Assembly (NCBI RefSeq): GCF_034932105.1
Contig: NZ_JAYGIG010000001.1
Coordinates: 1 to 64,000 of the forward strand
Source of the DNA: Leptothoe sp034932105
GTDB lineage: Bacteria; Cyanobacteriota; Cyanobacteriia; Phormidesmidales; Phormidesmidaceae
Direction: 5' to 3'
Length of the DNA stretch: 64,000 nucleotides
The number at the start of each line of letters is the position of its first letter. Within the stretch, counting starts at the first letter, position 1. The notes under the pieces were generated by a model. That model had not been told where the DNA came from and made no database searches. It saw only the letters and a list, made by a program, of their open reading frames with translations. Of this stretch, positions 60,782 to 64,000 are shown in pieces. Both the position numbers and the translations under genes were made by a program.

Positions 60782-61525
60782 CTAATCAGCCGTAGGGAGC
60801 AAGATCGTAAATGCGGTTCCTTTGCCCGGAATGCTGCTGGCAGAAATGGACGCACCAGAGCGGATCAATAACTGCTGCACCAGGGTTAATCCCAAACCCG
60901 TCCCTTCAGAACTACTGCGATAAAACGAGTTAAACACCTGGGGGAGGGCCGATGGCACAATCCCCCGACCATTATCTTGAATCACTAAGGCCACTTTGCC
61001 ATCCACCCGGTGATGGGCAGTGACCCAAATCCGCCCATTGTTATCAGTAAATTGAATGCTGTTGCTCAGCAGGCTAATCAAGACCTGCTTCAGGTGAGAT
61101 TCGAGCGCTAGGACACAGGGCAAATGATTGGACACCGTGTAGGCCAATAAAATATTCCGCTCTGTAGCTAGGGGTTGATAGGTGCTGACAACGCCAGGGA
61201 CGAGGTCCCACAGCTTCACTTTTTCTAGGGTTACGGTCTGGGGAGCCAGCTGCAGCTCTAGAAGCTCAAATACATTATTAATCAGTTGGCTTTGCCGATC
61301 GCAAGCCTGGCCAATCATCCGTAAGTAACGCTCCCGCTGTTGCGGCTTTAGCGACGACGAATTCAGCAGCGTCAAGGCTGCCTTAATGGTGGTGATGGGG
61401 TTATTGAGTTCTTGGGCAGCGGTCTTGAGAAACTGAGGAGTTACCTCTGGAGCAGATGAGCGCGTTACCGAAGCTGGACATCGAGTTGAGGCTAAAGCGG
61501 ATGGCCTTGCCGTAGAAGCATCCAT
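60782..61525 (-). CDS. Histidine-kinase-like protein lacking the phospho-acceptor His
   Basis: Protein of 247 aa without membrane spans. The dimerisation helix reads TAAQELNNPITTIKAALTLL, where Gln38 replaces the phospho-acceptor His expected before Glu-Leu. The HATPase_c domain (about 130-245) has VLISLLSNSIQF, VIQDNGRGIVPS and EGTGLGLTLVQQL, so ATP binding looks intact. The N-terminal 30 residues are Ser/Ala/Arg-rich. Some cyanobacterial DICT/GAF-type kinases also carry Gln at this position as I recall. It may act as an ATP-binding scaffold or partner of another kinase. The start is the ATG at 61525. Confidence 0.78.
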   Translation of the reverse strand: MDASTARPSALASTRCPASVTRSSAPEVTPQFLKTAAQELNNPITTIKAALTLLNSSSLKPQQRERYLRMIGQACDRQSQLINNVFELLELQLAPQTVTLEKVKLWDLVPGVVSTYQPLATERNILLAYTVSNHLPCVLALESHLKQVLISLLSNSIQFTDNNGRIWVTAHHRVDGKVALVIQDNGRGIVPSALPQVFNSFYRSSSEGTGLGLTLVQQLLIRSGASISASSIPGKGTAFTILLPTAD

Positions 61526-61626
61526 AGTGGTTCTAAAATGCGCCCAGGGCGGATTAGATTACGTATCTATCTCCCCTAGGGTAGTGAAGGGAAAGGGGGG
61601 ATAAATGAGTATTTTCACCTAACTTT

Positions 61627-61738
61627 CCGTGCTAGCACGGAGCATATCCTTCGCCCTGCGCGAGGCCCTTCGCTCTTCGCCCTGCGCGAGGCCCCTCGCC
61701 CTGCGCGAGGCCCCTCGCTCTTCGCGAGGCCCTCCGCC
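61627..61738. repeat. Palindrome plus short hairpin-forming tandem repeats
   Basis: CCGTGCTAGCACGG (61627-61640) is a perfect 14-bp palindrome. It is followed by three or four units of about 19 bp, each like CCTCGCCCTGCGCGAGG, where CCTCGC pairs with GCGAGG. The array lies between the kinase-like gene and murE and is the sort of GC-rich short repeat common in cyanobacteria. Confidence 0.75.
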
Positions 61739-61751
61739 CGCAGCTCATAAA

Positions 61752-63269
61752 CTATGGGGAGAGACGCAGCTTGAGGGCAAGTTGGGACTGCTCACGATCA
61801 TCAAAATGGATCTTCTCTGTGCCTAAAATCTGATAGTCTTCATGGCCTTTCCCAGCAATCAATACACCATCACCGGGCTGGGCAGAAAGAATGGCCTGCC
61901 GAATGGCGGCGGCGCGATCGCAAATCACCTGATCTGCCCCCAGGTCAGCCCCAATCCCAGCCACCACATCAGCCAAAATTGCCTGGGGGTCCTCCGTACG
62001 CGGATTATCTGAAGTGACCACAATCCGATCCGCCAAATCATAGGCGATACGACCCATCTGGGGTCGCTTAGTGCGATCTCGATCGCCCCCACAGCCAAAC
62101 ACACAGATCATCTGACCAGCAATAAACGGACGGGCCGCCCGCAAAGCATTCTCTAAACTGTCCGGCGTGTGGGCATAGTCCACAATCACGCTGATATCTT
62201 GGCTGGGGCTCACCTGCACCCGTTCCATACGACCGGGCACACCACTGAATCCGGCCAGGGAAGAGATCACAGAATCTAGGGATATGCCCAAATGCAGAGC
62301 GGCCCCTGACGCCGCCAATAAATTCTCCAGGTTAAACTTACCGACTAAGGGCGAGGTAAACGGAGCTGAACCCATCGGTGTCACCAAGGTACCGGCCATG
62401 CCCGTAGCACTGTAGGTCAAATCAACTGGGTGCAAATCGGCGGTGGGATCAGCAATGTGATAGGTCCAAACCTGCTCAGGACTCAAGCGCTCCAAAAGCT
62501 TCTGGCCATAGGGGTCCTTACTATTAATAATGGCGCGCCCCTTAAGATAGTCGGGGCTAAACAGTAACGCCTTAGCCTCAAAGTAATCGTCTAGATCCTT
62601 GTGATAGTCGAGATGATCCTGGGTGAGGTTGGTAAACACCGCCACCTCAAAGGAACAGCCCCAGGCTCGCTTTTGGGCCAGAGCATGGGAACTGACTTCC
62701 ATGATGGCGTGGTGGCAATTGGCCCCAACCACCTTGGCCAGCTCCCGTTGTAAATCGACGGGGAAGGGGGTGGTGTGAACCGCCGTTTCCTGGTGTCCGG
62801 GCCAGCGAGTATAGAGGGTGCCCAGCAGCCCGGTAGGCAGAGCGGCGGCATTCAGCAAATGCTCAATGATATGGGTGGTGGTGGTTTTGCCGTTGGTACC
62901 AGTCACACCCACCAGATTGAGGGTCTGGCCAGGATAGTGGTAGAACCCAGCGGCAAGTTCCCCACAGGCCATGGCGATGTCTGAAATAGGGATAAGTAAG
63001 GGGGAATCGTCTGAGGCTGGTTGTTTTTTTAAGGCATGGGGGGAAATGATGGCTGCGATCGCACCGCCCTCCATGGCACTGGGCCAAAACTCCCCACCGT
63101 CCACCCGGGTACCCGGCATGCCAATAAACAGGTTACCGGGCTGACAGGTTTGGGAATTCGTACACAATCCAGTGACAGGTTGATCTAGAGCAGGATGATC
63201 CAGGCCGGATAGCAAACCAGATGGCACCAAACCAGATGGCAAGTGTGCCAGTAATTCACGCAGCATCAT
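61752..63269 (-). CDS. murE: UDP-MurNAc-tripeptide synthetase
   Basis: Cytosolic Mur ligase of 505 aa adding the third stem-peptide residue. The P-loop is GVTGTNGKTTTTHI. Other motifs are the Mg/ATP region NLTQDHLDYHKDLDDYFEAK, VIVDYAHTPDSLENAL, and DNPRTEDP, the DNPR motif that selects meso-diaminopimelate over lysine. Length is normal. The start is one of two adjacent ATGs (63269 or 63266); a GTG at 63284 is less likely. The repeat array at 63295-63556 lies directly upstream. Confidence 0.95.
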   Translation of the reverse strand: MMLRELLAHLPSGLVPSGLLSGLDHPALDQPVTGLCTNSQTCQPGNLFIGMPGTRVDGGEFWPSAMEGGAIAAIISPHALKKQPASDDSPLLIPISDIAMACGELAAGFYHYPGQTLNLVGVTGTNGKTTTTHIIEHLLNAAALPTGLLGTLYTRWPGHQETAVHTTPFPVDLQRELAKVVGANCHHAIMEVSSHALAQKRAWGCSFEVAVFTNLTQDHLDYHKDLDDYFEAKALLFSPDYLKGRAIINSKDPYGQKLLERLSPEQVWTYHIADPTADLHPVDLTYSATGMAGTLVTPMGSAPFTSPLVGKFNLENLLAASGAALHLGISLDSVISSLAGFSGVPGRMERVQVSPSQDISVIVDYAHTPDSLENALRAARPFIAGQMICVFGCGGDRDRTKRPQMGRIAYDLADRIVVTSDNPRTEDPQAILADVVAGIGADLGADQVICDRAAAIRQAILSAQPGDGVLIAGKGHEDYQILGTEKIHFDDREQSQLALKLRLSP

Positions 63270-63294
63270 ACAGTCATCACCCACATCGTTTGCC

Positions 63295-63556
63295 GCTATT
63301 CTGCCTCAAAAGGGCCGCAACCTAAAGGCTGGGATTTAACGCTATTTGCTCGCAAAGGGCCTTCATAGGTCTGGAACCCTACCGCTATTTACTCGCAAAG
63401 GGCCTTCATAGATCTGGGAACCTACCACTATTTGCTCGCAAAGGGCCTTCATAGATCTGGGAGCCTACCACTATTTGCTCTCAAAGGGCCTTCATAGGTC
63501 TGGGGACTCTAATACTATTTGGCTTCAAAAGGACCTAAATAGGTGTCTAACATTTT
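63295..63556. repeat. 43-bp tandem array matching the 3' end of the glutaredoxin-like gene
   Basis: Units start at 63341, 63384, 63427 and 63470 (period exactly 43), with the fourth spaced 44 from the gene's own end at 63514. Each unit has a CTATTTGCTCGCAAAGGGCC core. A diverged outer unit starts near 63295. On the minus strand the unit resembles the gene's last codons (CCTAT, GG, CCTTT, GC, AAATAG), and the outermost unit encodes GPFEAE-stop in the same way that the gene ends GPFEAK-stop. Confidence 0.85.
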
Positions 63557-63811
63557 CTCCAATTGCTGCAGCGGAGCCCGTGGTGAAAGCCGAGGCAACG
63601 GCTGTTCCTTTTCCAATTCAGGGGTTTCAGGATAAGGAATCAAACGACACAGTACCGGAATTTCATACTGGTATTCCGCAAACCAAGCGGGGTTTTGTGT
63701 AATATCCCGAGCTTCGATCTCGATAGGCAGGTGCTGCAATTGAGCTAGCTTTTCCTCCAGACCTTCACACAGGTGGCACCCCGGTTTTGTGTAAAAAATG
63801 AGCTTTTTCAT
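63515..63811 (-). CDS. Glutaredoxin-like thiol protein
   Basis: Protein of 98 aa with a glutaredoxin/DUF836-type fold. The redox motif is YTKPGCHLCEG (CxxC, Cys at about 10 and 13). The cis-Pro follows in YEIPVL (about residue 51). The C-terminus ends YLGPFEAK. It probably reduces a protein disulfide, but the partner is unknown. I start at the ATG at 63811, with AGGAG 10 bases upstream; an ATG at 63820 is too close to that ribosome site. Its 3' end is the apparent source of the downstream tandem array. Confidence 0.82.
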   Translation of the reverse strand: MKKLIFYTKPGCHLCEGLEEKLAQLQHLPIEIEARDITQNPAWFAEYQYEIPVLCRLIPYPETPELEKEQPLPRLSPRAPLQQLEKMLDTYLGPFEAK

Positions 63812-63968
63812 ATTCGTCATTCTCCTATGCTGCGGAGCAAGATTTAATCATTACGGTTAACGCTTCTCCAAAAGATCGGCTAATCTACATTTCTCCGGTG
63901 GGTTATGGGAGATTATTGCGATAGAATAGTTCGGTGATCGTTTACGGGCTAAAACCCCACTTACACAT

Positions 63969-64000
63969 ATGGTTTCTTGTGTAGAAGCACAATCACGTAA
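63969..64000 (+). CDS. Possible gene start cut by the window edge
   Basis: An ATG at 63969 opens a frame to the end, beginning MVSCVEAQSR. A possible -10 box TAGAAT lies at 63922-63927. Too short to identify; it may be no gene at all. Confidence 0.3.
   Translation, partial: MVSCVEAQSR

Noticed and set aside
63295..63556. Regular repeats that could suggest a CRISPR array
   Set aside because: Units are contiguous with no unique spacers and no cas genes nearby; they are tandem copies.

Overview
The window is a chromosomal segment of a cyanobacterium. The evidence is a photosynthesis gene set (psbK, chlG, petP and a probable psb35), several small proteins of families I know only from cyanobacteria, PEP-CTERM-type sorting tails, and about two dozen or more copies of the HIP1 octamer GCGATCGC on both strands. 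I cannot name the species. The DNA is moderately GC-rich. Apart from a partial IS66-type transposase at the left edge there is no prophage, CRISPR array, tRNA or rRNA that I can see.

Layout. 1-300: transposase tail followed by short direct repeats. 0.3-12 kb: a PTPA-CTERM surface protein, clpB, a YihY-type membrane protein, a MOSC protein, a sulfur/redox group (2Fe-2S ferredoxin, Rrf2 regulator, cysK), cobS, then tgt and psbK ending in a strong terminator. 12-24 kb: two conserved unknowns, an SpkB-like kinase with pentapeptide repeats, pheT, mrdA and the polyamine importer potA-potD-potB-potC. 24-33 kb: probable psb35, a class A PBP with a proline/alanine tail, chlG, a Get3d-like ATPase and petP on the minus strand, then hisF, a peptidoglycan-binding protein and a degenerate ADP-ribosylglycohydrolase-like protein. 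33-46 kb: a 7TM-HD phosphodiesterase, the manganese importer mntCAB interrupted by a palindromic repeat, an ammonium-transporter/histidine-kinase fusion, polA and an XDP2-type exosortase-dependent protein. 46-64 kb: lepA, a GAF histidine kinase, tyrA, a helicase-like protein without helicase catalytic motifs, two cyanobacterial DUF proteins, an epoxide-hydrolase-like enzyme, an FHA protein, recA and xseA sharing an intergenic region with a LexA-like site, a secreted WD40 propeller lying between xseA and xseB, a kinase-like protein without the phospho-acceptor His, murE and a glutaredoxin-like gene.

Most genes are housekeeping or photosynthetic and stand alone or in short runs. Clear operons are potADBC and mntCAB; probable ones are Rrf2-cysK, petP-get3d-chlG and tgt-psbK.

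The most unusual items are the Amt-histidine kinase fusion (39230-41896), the helicase-like protein (51781-53343), and a 43-bp tandem array (63295-63556) whose units look like copies of the 3' end of the neighbouring glutaredoxin-like gene. Several proteins keep a family fold but lack key catalytic residues. All family assignments are from reading motifs by eye, without database searches.
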